Shown here: in pieces, positions 16,506 through 25,346 of the stretch | Position numbering within the stretch: the first letter of the stretch is position 1 | Layout of the letters: the number at the start of each line of letters is the position of its first letter | Assembly (NCBI GenBank): GCA_902786265.1 | Contig: CADACE010000007.1 | Coordinates: 106,845-170,844 of the forward strand | From: an uncultured Chloroflexota bacterium | Lineage (GTDB): Bacteria; Chloroflexota; Anaerolineae; Anaerolineales; Anaerolineaceae | Length of the DNA: 64,000 bases | Direction: 5' to 3' | Notes under the pieces: model-generated | Database searches by the model: none | Seen by the model: only the letters and a program-made list of their open reading frames with translations | What the model was told of the DNA's origin: nothing | Position numbers and translations under genes: made by a program

Positions 16506-17456
16506 ATGGATAAGAATTCAGATATTTATGAAAAATCGTTTGAGTCAGGAGCGTTTGATCAGGGATTATATATCCCTTTGACAGATGACTTACTGTTTCA
16601 TATGGTTTTTACAAAAAATGAGATTGCTTTACGCAGTCTCCTCAGTAGTTTGCTGAATTATCAGGAAAGCGATATTTTACAAATAGATATATTGAACCCC
16701 ATGCAGTATACAGAGCTTCATGATATGAATCTGACTATTCTGGATTTGAAATTGCATCTGAATGGACAAAAATATGTATTAGTTGAAATGCAGGTAAGGA
16801 AATTTCAAAGTTGGCCTGAACGGACACTTGTTTATGCTTGCAGACAGATAGCAGAGCAGGATAAGGGATATGATTTTGAATACGGGAATCTTCAGCAGGT
16901 GATTCAAATTGCAATTATGGATCATACTCTTTTCCCTGATCATAAGAGGTTCCTTTCGAAATATCAATTGACTGATGAAGAAGGTTATTTATATACAGAC
17001 AAACTTCAATTTATTATTATGGACTTGACAGCAATTAAAGATGCTTCGGAAGAAGAAAGAGAACTGGGTCTTGTTGAATGGGCTAATGCATTTAAGGCAA
17101 AAAATTGGGAAACTGTTAACCAAATTAATAATGCTGGTGTGAAGGAGGCGATGAAAACAATGGAAGTAATTATGTCAACACCAACTGAAAGACAATTATT
17201 GTTAGACAGAAGAAAAGCAGAAATAGACCGGCGTACTTTGATTTCTGAAGCCAAAACACTGGGCAGAGCCGAAGGCAGGGCTGAAGGAAGGGCTGAGGGA
17301 AGGGCTGAGGGAAGAGCTGAAGGGCAGATTATTCAGGCTATCAAAATGTACCGCGTATTAGTCCATTACGATGACGGACAAATTATTAATGCGATTATGT
17401 CTGATTTCAATTTGTCGAGAAATGACGCCGAAAAATATTTATCGGAATTCTCCTGA
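16506..17456 (+). CDS. Rpn-family PD-(D/E)XK nuclease/transposase-like protein
   Basis: 316 residues from ATG 16506 (AGAGGA five bases upstream). The N-terminal half fits the PD-(D/E)XK transposase/Rpn family: LTDDLLFHMVF at the start, then ILDLKLHLNGQKYVLVEMQ, where the Asp and the Glu-x-Gln are the presumed metal-binding residues. Residues about 253-273 are five GRAEG-like repeats (17262-17325), then a short helical C-terminal domain. Rpn proteins promote RecA-independent recombination and some act in phage defence. The gene is AT-rich compared with its neighbours, which suggests transfer. Confidence 0.82.
   Translation: MDKNSDIYEKSFESGAFDQGLYIPLTDDLLFHMVFTKNEIALRSLLSSLLNYQESDILQIDILNPMQYTELHDMNLTILDLKLHLNGQKYVLVEMQVRKFQSWPERTLVYACRQIAEQDKGYDFEYGNLQQVIQIAIMDHTLFPDHKRFLSKYQLTDEEGYLYTDKLQFIIMDLTAIKDASEEERELGLVEWANAFKAKNWETVNQINNAGVKEAMKTMEVIMSTPTERQLLLDRRKAEIDRRTLISEAKTLGRAEGRAEGRAEGRAEGRAEGQIIQAIKMYRVLVHYDDGQIINAIMSDFNLSRNDAEKYLSEFS
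17262..17325 (+). repeat. Tandem 12-bp repeat within the Rpn gene
   Basis: About five copies of a 12-base unit (consensus GGCAGGGCTGAA) encode Arg-Ala-Glu-Gly. Whole-unit gain or loss keeps the frame, so copy number can vary between strains. Confidence 0.9.
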
Positions 17457-17494
17457 TAAAACTGCTGCTTACAGAAATATAGTTGTTATAAATC

Positions 17495-17528
17495 AAAACA
17501 GGAAGGAGTCAAAATTCCTTCCTGTTTT
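17495..17528. terminator. Bidirectional terminator between rpn and the GGGtGRT gene
   Basis: AAAACAGGAAGGA (17495-17507) pairs with TCCTTCCTGTTTT (17516-17528), giving A-run and T-run flanks suitable for both convergent transcripts. Confidence 0.8.
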
Positions 17529-17589
17529 CTTTCAATTCAGGTGTCCGGCAAAGAGTGATAAATCAGATTTTCACCCTTCACCCTGCATC

Positions 17590-18585
17590 TTACATCACAG
17601 AGGCGACTGCGACGGCGCAGGCAACGGTGGCGCCGACCATCGGGTTGTTCCCCATGCCCATGAAGCCCATCATTTCCACGTGGGCAGGGACAGAGGAAGA
17701 ACCGGCGAACTGGGCGTCGGAGTGCATGCGGCCCATGGTATCGGTCATACCATAGGAAGCCGGACCGGCAGCCATGTTATCCGGGTGCAGGGTGCGTCCG
17801 GTACCGCCGCCGGAAGCAACGGAGAAGTACTTCTTGCCCATTTCGTTGCATTCCTTCTTGTAGGTGCCGGCGACCGGGTGCTGGAAGCGGGTCGGGTTGG
17901 TGGAGTTGCCGGTGATGGAAACATCCGCGCCTTCGTGGTGCATGATGGCGACGCCTTCGCGGACGTCATCGGCGCCGAAGCAGCGGACCTTCGCGCGGTC
18001 GCCGTCGGAATAGGCGATTTCGCGGACGATTTCAAGCTCGCCGGTGAAGTAGTTGAACTTGGTCTGGACATAGGTGAAGCCGTTGATGCGGGAAATGATC
18101 ATGGCGGCGTCTTTCCCTAAACCGTTCAGGATGACTTTCAGCGGGTTCTTGCGGACTTTGTTGGCGTTCAGGGCGATCTTGATCGCGCCTTCAGCGGCAG
18201 CAAAGGATTCGTGGCCGGCCAGGAAAGCGAAGCACTTGGTGTCTTCGCTCAGCAGCATGGAACCGAGGTTGCCATGGCCGAGACCGACTTTGCGGTCTTC
18301 AGCGACGGAGCCGGGGATGCAGAAAGCCTGCAGACCGACACCGATCATCTTCGCGGCGTCCGCGGCAGTCTTCACGCCGGATTTAATGGCGATGGCGCAG
18401 CCGACGGTGTATGCCCAGCAGGCGTTCTCAAAGCAGATCGGCTGGGTTTCTTTGACGATGGTATAAGGATCGATGCCCTTTTCCTTGCAGATCTCAGCAC
18501 ATTCTTCAATGCTGTTGATGCCATATTCTTTAATTACAGCGTTGATTTTATCAACACGGCGTTCATAACTTTCAAACAGTGCCAT
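17590..18585 (-). CDS. GGGtGRT protein
   Basis: 331-residue cytoplasmic protein named for its SGGGTGRTLHPDN motif near residue 260. Cys residues in QPICFENACWAYTVGC could hold a metal or Fe-S cluster. The family is known mainly from anaerobes and co-occurs with a NifU-like protein, exactly as here, but its biochemical role is undefined as far as I know. I chose the ATG at 18585 (MALFESYERR), seven bases after GGAGG; the ATG two codons earlier is too close to it. It is the second gene of a two-gene operon, 14 bases after its partner. The C-terminus is Ala/Val-rich and hydrophobic. Confidence 0.88.
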   Translation of the reverse strand: MALFESYERRVDKINAVIKEYGINSIEECAEICKEKGIDPYTIVKETQPICFENACWAYTVGCAIAIKSGVKTAADAAKMIGVGLQAFCIPGSVAEDRKVGLGHGNLGSMLLSEDTKCFAFLAGHESFAAAEGAIKIALNANKVRKNPLKVILNGLGKDAAMIISRINGFTYVQTKFNYFTGELEIVREIAYSDGDRAKVRCFGADDVREGVAIMHHEGADVSITGNSTNPTRFQHPVAGTYKKECNEMGKKYFSVASGGGTGRTLHPDNMAAGPASYGMTDTMGRMHSDAQFAGSSSVPAHVEMMGFMGMGNNPMVGATVACAVAVASVM

Positions 18586-18599
18586 TTCCATACCTCCTG

Positions 18600-19292
18600 T
18601 TATTCGTGTCTCGGATCAATGTATTTCGGGGCATTGTCGAAGCGGCCGTAATGACCTTTTGCTTTCTTCAGCGCTTCATTGGCGTCTTCGCCCTTCTTGA
18701 TCATTTCCATCATCTTGCCGAGATGAATGAATTCGTAACCGATGATGGCGTTTTCTTCATCCAGCGCGAGGCGGGTGATGTAGCCTTCGGTCAGTTCCAG
18801 GTAGCGGGGACCCTTCGCGGCAGTGCCGTAAGTGGTACCGGTCATGGAACGCAGACCCTTGCCCAGGTCTTCAAGACCCGCGCCGATCGGCAAACCGCCT
18901 TCGGAGAAGGCTGTCTGGGTGCGGCCGTAGACGATCTGCAGGAACAGTTCGCGCATGGCGGTGTTGATAGCGTCGCAGACCAGGTCGGTATTGAGTGCTT
19001 CGAGGATGGTCTTCTTCGGCAGAATTTCTGCTGCCATTGCGGCGGAGTGGGTCATACCGGAGCAGCCGATGGTTTCCACCAGAGCTTCCTGAATGATACC
19101 GTCTTTGACGTTCAGGGAGAGCTTGCAGCAGCCCTGCTGCGGAGCGCACCAGCCGATACCATGGGTCAGACCGCTGATATCTTTAATTTCTTTCGCCTGT
19201 ACCCATTTTCCTTCTTCCGGGATCGGGGCCGGGCCATGGTCCGCGCCTTTCAGGACGCAGCACATATTCTCGACTTCGGATGTATAGATCAT
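18600..19292 (-). CDS. NifU-like Fe-S scaffold-related protein
   Basis: 230 residues, start at 19292 with AGGAGG upstream. The N-terminal part resembles the IscU/NifU scaffold fold, with Cys residues in GWCAPQQGCCK and IGCSGMTHSAAMA as likely cluster or metal ligands. It is the first gene of the GGGtGRT operon, so it may load or repair a cluster in that protein. Canonical IscU has three spaced Cys plus Asp; the spacing differs here, so a specialised scaffold is more likely than the general one. Confidence 0.78.
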   Translation of the reverse strand: MIYTSEVENMCCVLKGADHGPAPIPEEGKWVQAKEIKDISGLTHGIGWCAPQQGCCKLSLNVKDGIIQEALVETIGCSGMTHSAAMAAEILPKKTILEALNTDLVCDAINTAMRELFLQIVYGRTQTAFSEGGLPIGAGLEDLGKGLRSMTGTTYGTAAKGPRYLELTEGYITRLALDEENAIIGYEFIHLGKMMEMIKKGEDANEALKKAKGHYGRFDNAPKYIDPRHE

Positions 19293-19316
19293 TGAAAATC
19301 CTCCTAAAAAATTGCA

Positions 19317-19352
19317 CACGAGTTCTCGTGGTTTTTACCTTATCTAATTATA
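19317..19352 (-). promoter_or_regulatory. Promoter and palindrome of the NifU-like/GGGtGRT operon
   Basis: On the minus strand a perfect TATAAT (19347-19352) is followed after 16 bases by the 14-base palindrome CACGAGTTCTCGTG (19317-19330), which lies in the expected early transcript. The palindrome could be an operator for a dimeric repressor or an RNA hairpin. Confidence 0.5.
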
Positions 19353-19576
19353 CGCTATTCTCTGCGGAAATGTGTAAAGTTAATCTCCGGAAATTCAGAA
19401 TTTAATTATCTGCCGATTCAATTTGAATTGCGAAGGTGCAGAATTAAAAATATGATAATATTATATCAGTCATAATATTATTGGATCACTTGTGAATCAT
19501 TGAAAAATTACCGGGATTTGCTGTAATGCTGTATTGAATACAGCGTCAAATTGTTTAATTCGGGAGGAGATTGTTT

Positions 19577-20185
19577 ATGTATCACAAAAGGTTTTTTTCT
19601 GTATTGTTGGCTTTCATTGCCGTTTTCCTGATCTGCGTAAATTGTTTTGCTGACGACGAAGTGTTTGTGCAGGGTGTACGCACTGATTCCAGTTATACCA
19701 ATGAGACTATTGGGATCCGGATCGATCTGACTGATGATTTTGTAATGGCCACTGATGAAGAAATTATGCAGATGATGCAGATTGGTATGGATAATATGTT
19801 GGATTCAGAGCAGGCTAAGGAATTAATTGATATTGCAAACATAACAGTGCTTTATGAAATGCTGGCCACAAATCTGAAAAACAACAGTACGATTGTGCTT
19901 ATAGCTGAAAAACCTATGCTTTCCGGAATAAAGCAGGAACAGTATGTTGAGGCAAATATTGAGCAAATCAAAGAATACATGCAAGTTGATACAGTTGAGC
20001 AGGATACCGTCGAAATGTGCGGTAAAAATTGGGATATTATTGCCTATGAAGTGGATGTTTCCGGGGTTAGCCTGAATTATTTTATGCTCATAAGAAAGGT
20101 TGGCGACCGGTTTGTCATGCTCGATTTTACCGTGCTTGATGAAGAATCGTTGGATGAATTGATCTCCCTTGTTTCCTGCTATTAG
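19577..20185 (+). CDS. Secreted protein of unknown function
   Basis: 202 residues from ATG 19577, seven bases after GGAGGAG. The signal peptide is about residues 1-26 (hydrophobic core, then NCFADD), and although a Cys is near the cleavage site the preceding residues are not a convincing lipobox. The mature part alternates beta-rich segments with acidic helices (TDEEIMQMMQIGMDNML). The pattern of self-contained secreted domains resembles Firmicutes and Chloroflexota surface proteins, but I assign no family. It is flanked by its own terminator and looks monocistronic. Confidence 0.75.
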   Translation: MYHKRFFSVLLAFIAVFLICVNCFADDEVFVQGVRTDSSYTNETIGIRIDLTDDFVMATDEEIMQMMQIGMDNMLDSEQAKELIDIANITVLYEMLATNLKNNSTIVLIAEKPMLSGIKQEQYVEANIEQIKEYMQVDTVEQDTVEMCGKNWDIIAYEVDVSGVSLNYFMLIRKVGDRFVMLDFTVLDEESLDELISLVSCY

Positions 20186-20226
20186 CCGTTATCACTTAAA
20201 AACGCGTTAATGCGTTAACGATAAAG

Positions 20227-20282
20227 AAACGGTATGAACAGCTGTTTTCCGATAATGCTGTTTATACCGTTTCCTATTTTTA
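20227..20282 (+). terminator. Terminator after the 202-residue secreted protein
   Basis: A 16-bp stem (arms starting AAACGGTAT and ending ATACCGTTT, one G-T pair) is followed by a T-rich stretch. The spacer up to 20498 contains no other convincing gene. Confidence 0.7.
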
Positions 20283-20498
20283 GAATATCGGTATCACTTA
20301 GGATAAATGTCAGGATAAATCAGGTCAGAAACACGGTTATTGACAAATCCGGTCAATGTAAATTAGAATCAAGCATAGCAATTCGGAATACAGTACGCGG
20401 AAACTGAACAAATGCTGCCGCGGAGCGGGATTTGGAACGGAATTTCGTGCTGTATGCCATAGACAGTAAACTGACCCGGGTGAAATGACATCTGATTT

Positions 20499-21239
20499 AT
20501 GAATTCTTATTTCAGTCTTTTCCTTAATTACTCGAATTTCAGCGGATATATGAAGCGCAGAGATTATTGGACAGCGCTGTTTTTTCATGGCCTGATTCTG
20601 CTCATACCGCTTTATCCTGCTGTCCGGCGCTTTCTGGATCCGGCATACGTACTGCCTTCTTTCTATATTCCCTGGGTGCTGCCGATATGGTGCTTCTATA
20701 ATATTTTGATGGTCATCCCGCTCTGGTCTGCCGCGGTACGCCGTTTTCATACCCTGCCCCGCAGCGGCTGGTGGCTTCTCGTCGGGATCATTCCGCTGGC
20801 AGGCTGGTATCTTGTCCTTTCCTGGCTGTTCCAAAAAGGGTATTATGAAGAATATATGTGGCGGCTGAAAAAAGCCGGTCCCGCGACCTTTGAGGAAAAA
20901 CGGAAGGAGATGGAACGTCCGAGGGGCGGCGGCTGGTTTTTTGCTGTCCTTGCGGTACTCTCAGTTTCAGGTTGGTTTCTCAACCGGCAGATCCGGCAGA
21001 CCGGTTCTGTAGAAGCCGCACTTGTGCAGCTGCTTGATAAAGGCCAAATGCTTCTGCCGTTTGGAGATCCCGGAAAACAGGTATCAGAGGAAAACGGATC
21101 CGGAACAGCTCCGCAAAGTGTCATTATTTATCTTCGTGACCCATCTTTTGACCCGACTCTTACCCCTACTCCCACACCGGAACCGACCCGAACGCCTGTG
21201 CCGACAAGCACGATCCCGGCAGGTATTGAAATAAACTGA
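20499..21239 (+). CDS. DUF805 membrane protein with Thr/Pro-rich tail
   Basis: 246 residues. The DUF805 signature is clear: NYSNFSGYMKRRDYW at the N-terminus, then about four hydrophobic helices, and RRFHTLPRSGWW in place of the usual RRLHDTGRSGWW. A fifth helix near residue 150 is followed by a soluble tail ending in TPTPTPEPTRTPVPTST, a typical surface linker. The role of DUF805 is unknown. The ribosome site is weak. msrA follows 69 bases downstream. Confidence 0.75.
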   Translation: MNSYFSLFLNYSNFSGYMKRRDYWTALFFHGLILLIPLYPAVRRFLDPAYVLPSFYIPWVLPIWCFYNILMVIPLWSAAVRRFHTLPRSGWWLLVGIIPLAGWYLVLSWLFQKGYYEEYMWRLKKAGPATFEEKRKEMERPRGGGWFFAVLAVLSVSGWFLNRQIRQTGSVEAALVQLLDKGQMLLPFGDPGKQVSEENGSGTAPQSVIIYLRDPSFDPTLTPTPTPEPTRTPVPTSTIPAGIEIN

Positions 21240-21308
21240 TCCTGGATCCTTTTTTGGTTTCTGCTTCAATGATATATTAATATGAGTGCAGTATGAAGGA
21301 GTTGTAAT

Positions 21309-21836
21309 ATGAAGAAGTCTTATTTCGCCGGCGGATGTTTCTGGTGCATCGCTCCGGTTTTTCGGGAAATGGAAGGCGTTGCTTCCGTAGTTTCAGGCTA
21401 TTGCGGCGGAGATGAGGAAAACCCGGTTTATGAAGATGTCAAAGCCCAGCGGACCCATCACCGGGAAACGATCTGTGTGGAATATGATCCGGACCTTGTT
21501 GCCTACAGGGACCTGCTGACTGTTTTTCTGGAAAGCGTCGATCCCTTTGACGGTGGTGGCCAGTTTATCGACCGGGGCGGATCCTATACGCTGGCTTTGT
21601 TCTGTACCGATGATGCGGAACAGGTAACCGCGGCGGAGATGCTTGCCGAACTTGCCGGAGAAGCCGGTAAGCAGGCCGCGGTCAGCATTGAACCATATAA
21701 GCGTTTCTGGCCGGCGGAAGAATATCACCAGGATTATGACCTGAAAAATCCGGAAGCATTCGCGCGGGAACTGGAAGAATCCGGGCGTGGAAATATCAGT
21801 TGCCCATTGCGTTTTCGAAAAAAACGGGTAAAATAA
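21309..21836 (+). CDS. msrA: Peptide methionine-S-sulfoxide reductase
   Basis: 175 residues. Repairs oxidised methionine in proteins. AGGCFWC holds the catalytic Cys10 with Cys13; the conserved EYHQDY and GGSYTLALF segments are present (the family usually has Y-R). The recognised GHxE stretch is altered to THHRE. No MsrB domain is fused or adjacent. AAGGAG lies before the ATG. Confidence 0.9.
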   Translation: MKKSYFAGGCFWCIAPVFREMEGVASVVSGYCGGDEENPVYEDVKAQRTHHRETICVEYDPDLVAYRDLLTVFLESVDPFDGGGQFIDRGGSYTLALFCTDDAEQVTAAEMLAELAGEAGKQAAVSIEPYKRFWPAEEYHQDYDLKNPEAFARELEESGRGNISCPLRFRKKRVK

Positions 21837-21882
21837 AATAGTATTATTCTGCATATCGCGGAAATAAATCAGAGGAGAAAAA

Positions 21883-22428
21883 ATGAATAAATTTCTTGCT
21901 TATTTCACACTGGTAGCGCTCATCTTTTTGGAAATTTACTCCGGTGTACGCCTGCTGACAAACCCTGCTGAATTTACCGGCAGTCTTGTCATGATTTTTG
22001 GCGGTATCATGATCTTCATCGGTTTAGTCAGTCTGCTCCGGTCTCTGCAGGTGAAAACAGATTCCCATAACCTTCTTCCCTATCGCTTGGGATTTTTTGG
22101 CGGGATCCTTGATATTATTATCGGTGTTTGCTGTATCGTTTTACGTGACAGAATCGTTGAGCTTATCCCGGGTATCATGATGATCATCGGTGTCATTATG
22201 GTCATTGCGGGTATCCATAAGGTCCGCAATTACCTCTTCCTGAAAGATATCGGTATTCATCGTTCCTGGCTGGTGATCCTGACCGCAATCCTTACGATCA
22301 TACTCGGCATTCTCATTTTCATTAACCCCTTCACCGCTACCGCTGCTGCCTGGTCCTATGCCGGTTACTTCCTGATCGTCGCCGGCGTTTTCGATCTCTT
22401 TACACTGATCTTCAGTTTGATCCTGTAA
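21883..22428 (+). CDS. DUF308 (HdeD-like) membrane protein
   Basis: 181 residues with six hydrophobic helices in three similar pairs, the HdeD/DUF308 layout: repeated GxxxIxIGxxxLxxP-like segments, for example ILTIILGILIFINPFTA. HdeD relatives aid acid or stress tolerance in enterics; no such role can be read here. AGAGGAG precedes the ATG, and a REP-like palindrome with a T-run ends the gene. Confidence 0.75.
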   Translation: MNKFLAYFTLVALIFLEIYSGVRLLTNPAEFTGSLVMIFGGIMIFIGLVSLLRSLQVKTDSHNLLPYRLGFFGGILDIIIGVCCIVLRDRIVELIPGIMMIIGVIMVIAGIHKVRNYLFLKDIGIHRSWLVILTAILTIILGILIFINPFTATAAAWSYAGYFLIVAGVFDLFTLIFSLIL

Positions 22429-22452
22429 TATCGATTCAAAAAAAATAAATAA

Positions 22453-22489
22453 ATGAGTCACGGGGACAGGCTCCGTGACTCATTTTTTT
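22453..22489. terminator. REP-like palindrome serving as terminator
   Basis: ATGAGTCACGG pairs with CCGTGACTCAT around GGACAGG, followed by seven T. The same core recurs near 29.8, 30.4 and 32.2 kb, so this is a member of a repeat family used here as a convergent terminator. Confidence 0.8.
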
Positions 22490-23240
22490 ATCCGGCAAAC
22501 AGAGATCCGAGGTTTTGCATTTTGGGGTATTTCCCCATTTTCGCGTCCTCGATCACGATGAACCATTTACCGGCGTTTGATGTATCCAGGGTGATCCGCC
22601 GTTCCGGAAGTCCGCTGTAGGTGAATTGAAGCGATTTTTCTGAGGAAAACAGGCCTTTCTTTGCTATTGTCAGGCCATATATTCTTTCCAGCTCAAAAAG
22701 CTGCGGGCTCACGTTATTTGTCAGTATCAGTCTGCCCTTTTTCAATTCCAGCAGGCCTTTATTGGTTTTTTCACTGAAGTAGACGTAATCATTCAGGATA
22801 TTTTTGATCTTTTGGATCCCCATAATGGCTTTTTCTGAGTTGACATCTGAGTCCAGCACTTCGTTAAAATAATCCAGTGCTTTATCGAAATCTCCGTCCC
22901 GACCGTATTGATTGGCTCTTTCTAACAAATTGTCGATATTTTTCCCGTTGATGTTGATCGACGCGCCGTTGACCATCACATTCCCGCTGACGCTGATGCG
23001 GTATTCCTGAATGGCTTTTTCGACGATATAGGCTGAATTGCAAAAGGGGCAGACAGCGGCTGTCTGGCTTGAATCTACATTCAGAGAAGCACCGCAATTT
23101 GTGCATATCGCGGGGACAAATCTGGTTTGGGGAGCGGCCTGGGGAATTCTTGACAGATCGAATGCACCTGATTTGGCCCCGCAGTTGTAGCAGAATTTGG
23201 CGTTATCGGGAAGTTTCGCTCCGCAGGATGAACAAAACAT
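22488..23240 (-). CDS. Zinc-ribbon protein with TPR-like middle
   Basis: 250 residues. Two Cys4 zinc ribbons: CSSCGAKLPDNAKFCYNCG at the N-terminus and CTNCGASL...CPFC near residues 46-66. A TPR-like helical pair (LLERANQYGRDGDFDKALDYFNEVL) follows, then a beta-rich C-terminal domain (about 165-245). Such double-ribbon proteins are often adaptors whose target is unknown. It is the last gene of the minus-strand island, behind a PH-like protein and a membrane protein, and probably works with them. Cytoplasmic, no signal peptide. Confidence 0.75.
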   Translation of the reverse strand: MFCSSCGAKLPDNAKFCYNCGAKSGAFDLSRIPQAAPQTRFVPAICTNCGASLNVDSSQTAAVCPFCNSAYIVEKAIQEYRISVSGNVMVNGASININGKNIDNLLERANQYGRDGDFDKALDYFNEVLDSDVNSEKAIMGIQKIKNILNDYVYFSEKTNKGLLELKKGRLILTNNVSPQLFELERIYGLTIAKKGLFSSEKSLQFTYSGLPERRITLDTSNAGKWFIVIEDAKMGKYPKMQNLGSLFAG

Positions 23241-23260
23241 TATGAAGCCTCCCTGATCAT

Positions 23261-23638
23261 TTAGAGTGTGAAGCCCCCGATGAGTCTGAGCAGCTTGGCA
23301 ACATTGGTACCGGTTGTAAATTCAAGATGAATAGTGCCGAGACCGGCAAAAACAATGTCTACATCTGTATCGATATCCAGAACGCCGGCAGTTTTGACTG
23401 AGAAAGCCTGAATCTTACTGTACGGAAATGACGAAAAATCCTTCTTTTTTCCGGTGATGCCCTGAACGTCGACGACGATCATGCGTTTGTTTGTGAAGAT
23501 CATGTAGTCACGCACGGCTTGATAACAGGCGATCGTCTCTTCTCCGTCAACGTAAAACATGGAAACAGTGTTGTCAAATGTGTTGACAGCTACCTCCCGC
23601 ATTTTGTACACTTGGGAATTGTTTGTATAATTGATCAT
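23261..23638 (-). CDS. Bacterial PH-domain-like protein
   Basis: 125 residues. The pattern DYMIFTNKRMIVVDVQGITGKKKDFSSFPYSKIQAFSV matches bacterial PH domains (PF08000-type), a beta-barrel used for assembly rather than lipid binding. It is cytoplasmic, and lies 20 bases before the zinc-ribbon gene in the same direction. Role unknown. Confidence 0.72.
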   Translation of the reverse strand: MINYTNNSQVYKMREVAVNTFDNTVSMFYVDGEETIACYQAVRDYMIFTNKRMIVVDVQGITGKKKDFSSFPYSKIQAFSVKTAGVLDIDTDVDIVFAGLGTIHLEFTTGTNVAKLLRLIGGFTL

Positions 23639-23694
23639 GATTACCCCTCTGTAACTGATATCTTTAGATTGAATGACAAATCTTTAAGCTTATG

Positions 23695-25104
23695 TCAATA
23701 TACTGACATAAGCTTGTTATTGATTCTCGTTAAGGTTTCTAAATAATATGCTGCATCCGCGGCAGACATCTCGGATTGTTTCGTGTCATAACTGTCCGCG
23801 GTTTCTTCGAATTTTGCCAATTCGGAAAGCATGGAATAATACTGCGTCAGCAGGTTCAAATCTGTCGGATTTGCGGCATAGGATTTCATAAAGGCGACAT
23901 ACCGGTCCATGAACTTTTCATATTCGTCAAGAAAAGCTTTCAGGTCCGGATCAACGCTGCCGGAATTGGATGAATTCCGTACCGGCGCGGGCGTTGCTGT
24001 CTGTATCGGCAGACTGCTTCTGATCTCGTTTGCTGCTGTGGTGGGCGTATGCCTTTCTGCTGCGGGAACCTTTGTCGGGGTACGGGTAACAATGCTGCTT
24101 TGGGAAGAATTCCGGTTCGCCGATAGCCTGATCCCGTTATTTTTCCCGATGAAATACGCGGCGGCACAGACAATAACGATGAGGATGATGACGAAACAGG
24201 AGGTAGATTTTTGTTTCTGAACCTGATCATGATATTTTCTGAAATGTCCGACGCAGATCCGCAGGGAGAGATACTTCAGGAAGACCAGAAGACAGATGAT
24301 GCAGTTTATCGCCAGCAGGACCATCGGGGCCAGGTTGAGCAGCGAATTCCGGGTTTCTTCCGGGACAAGCTGTTTATGTGTAACGAGGGGAAGCACCAGA
24401 TATGCCGCGCTGACGGCGAATGCGGCTCCGCTGCTCCATGCAAGCCAGCCGCTTCTTCCCATAAGATGATTATTACCGACGGCGGCATTATATCCCGTTC
24501 GTTTTTCCTCGTGGACAGTCTTCAGAACCGTGTATATATCATGATGATAATTACAGATGAAAAGAAGTACCAGGAAGTTAATGGCTATAACCGGATAAAT
24601 AAAAAATCCCATCACGCCTGAAATCGCGGCAAGTGAAGATGAACTGCCAAATGCATCATTCAGCCGGTTCATCTGAACATGGTACAGTATGATGCCGCCG
24701 AAATAAAGGATGATTCCCAGAATACTGAGGATCCAAAACAGAAAGTGGACAAAACGAACAAGTTCTTCCCCTCTGTCGGCAAATCTCATCAGAAAAACGC
24801 CGAAGCCGTCAAGGATGATGAGCACCAGCACAAGTGCGGGCATCAGGTAATGAAGTTTCAACAGAAAACCGGGCAGCTGAAACGATATGTCTGGCAGGTA
24901 ATTCAGCAGAACTTCATTGACTGAGTCGGTAAAATGGTTCACTGCGGTTGATACACCAAAAAAACTGATGACCAGGCCGAGGAAGCCGAAGCATGCGGCG
25001 ATCGATTCAATCGTTTTTATAATAGCTAATATAGCGCTGCTGTTGGTCTTTATATAAACATCCGGGTTAAACCGATTGTTGTTTCCGTTGGTAAAATCTA
25101 TCAT
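23695..25104 (-). CDS. Multi-pass membrane protein with extracytoplasmic C-terminal domain
   Basis: 469 residues. Six to seven hydrophobic helices (about 25-310) are followed by another helix (SCFVIILIVIVCAAAYFIG), a Thr/Pro/Ser linker (TRTPTKVPAAERHTPTT), and a folded helical tail from VDPDLKAFLDEYEKFMDRY to the end. The tail resembles DUF6591-type domains found on Firmicutes lipoproteins (acidic helices with YYLETLTRINNKL). No transport or enzyme motif is seen. Probably co-transcribed with the PH-like and zinc-ribbon genes. Confidence 0.65.
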   Translation of the reverse strand: MIDFTNGNNNRFNPDVYIKTNSSAILAIIKTIESIAACFGFLGLVISFFGVSTAVNHFTDSVNEVLLNYLPDISFQLPGFLLKLHYLMPALVLVLIILDGFGVFLMRFADRGEELVRFVHFLFWILSILGIILYFGGIILYHVQMNRLNDAFGSSSSLAAISGVMGFFIYPVIAINFLVLLFICNYHHDIYTVLKTVHEEKRTGYNAAVGNNHLMGRSGWLAWSSGAAFAVSAAYLVLPLVTHKQLVPEETRNSLLNLAPMVLLAINCIICLLVFLKYLSLRICVGHFRKYHDQVQKQKSTSCFVIILIVIVCAAAYFIGKNNGIRLSANRNSSQSSIVTRTPTKVPAAERHTPTTAANEIRSSLPIQTATPAPVRNSSNSGSVDPDLKAFLDEYEKFMDRYVAFMKSYAANPTDLNLLTQYYSMLSELAKFEETADSYDTKQSEMSAADAAYYLETLTRINNKLMSVY

Positions 25105-25154
25105 TCTTCTCTTCCAAATCCGGATTCGCCAATGAGTCAGGAAAGCCGGCTTAG

Positions 25155-25283
25155 CCGAATCCTGACTCCTGAACCCATTTTCAATCTTGTTTTCAATTCC
25201 GGATTCATCAAAAATCAGGAAATTGGCTTATGGAGTCCTGCCCCTGCCCTGCCCCCTGAATCCCGAATCCTGAATCCTGAACC
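25155..25283. repeat. Heptamer-periodic intergenic spacer
   Basis: Two runs with a period of seven: CCGAATC, CTGACTC, CTGAACC (25155-25175) and seven degenerate units ending CTGAATC, CTGAACC (25235-25283). No gene is seen in 25105-25346. Confidence 0.7.
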
Positions 25284-25346
25284 CTTATAAAATCCGAAAA
25301 TGTCTGGACAGAAAGTGTTGTGTTTCTGTCCGGAAAATCATTATCG

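Noticed and set aside
17262..17325. CRISPR array
   Set aside because: The repeats are in frame inside a gene, directly adjacent and without spacers. No CRISPR pattern is seen elsewhere in the window.
20337..20834. Minus-strand frame overlapping the DUF805 gene
   Set aside because: The plus-strand DUF805 signature explains the sequence; the antisense frame has no features.
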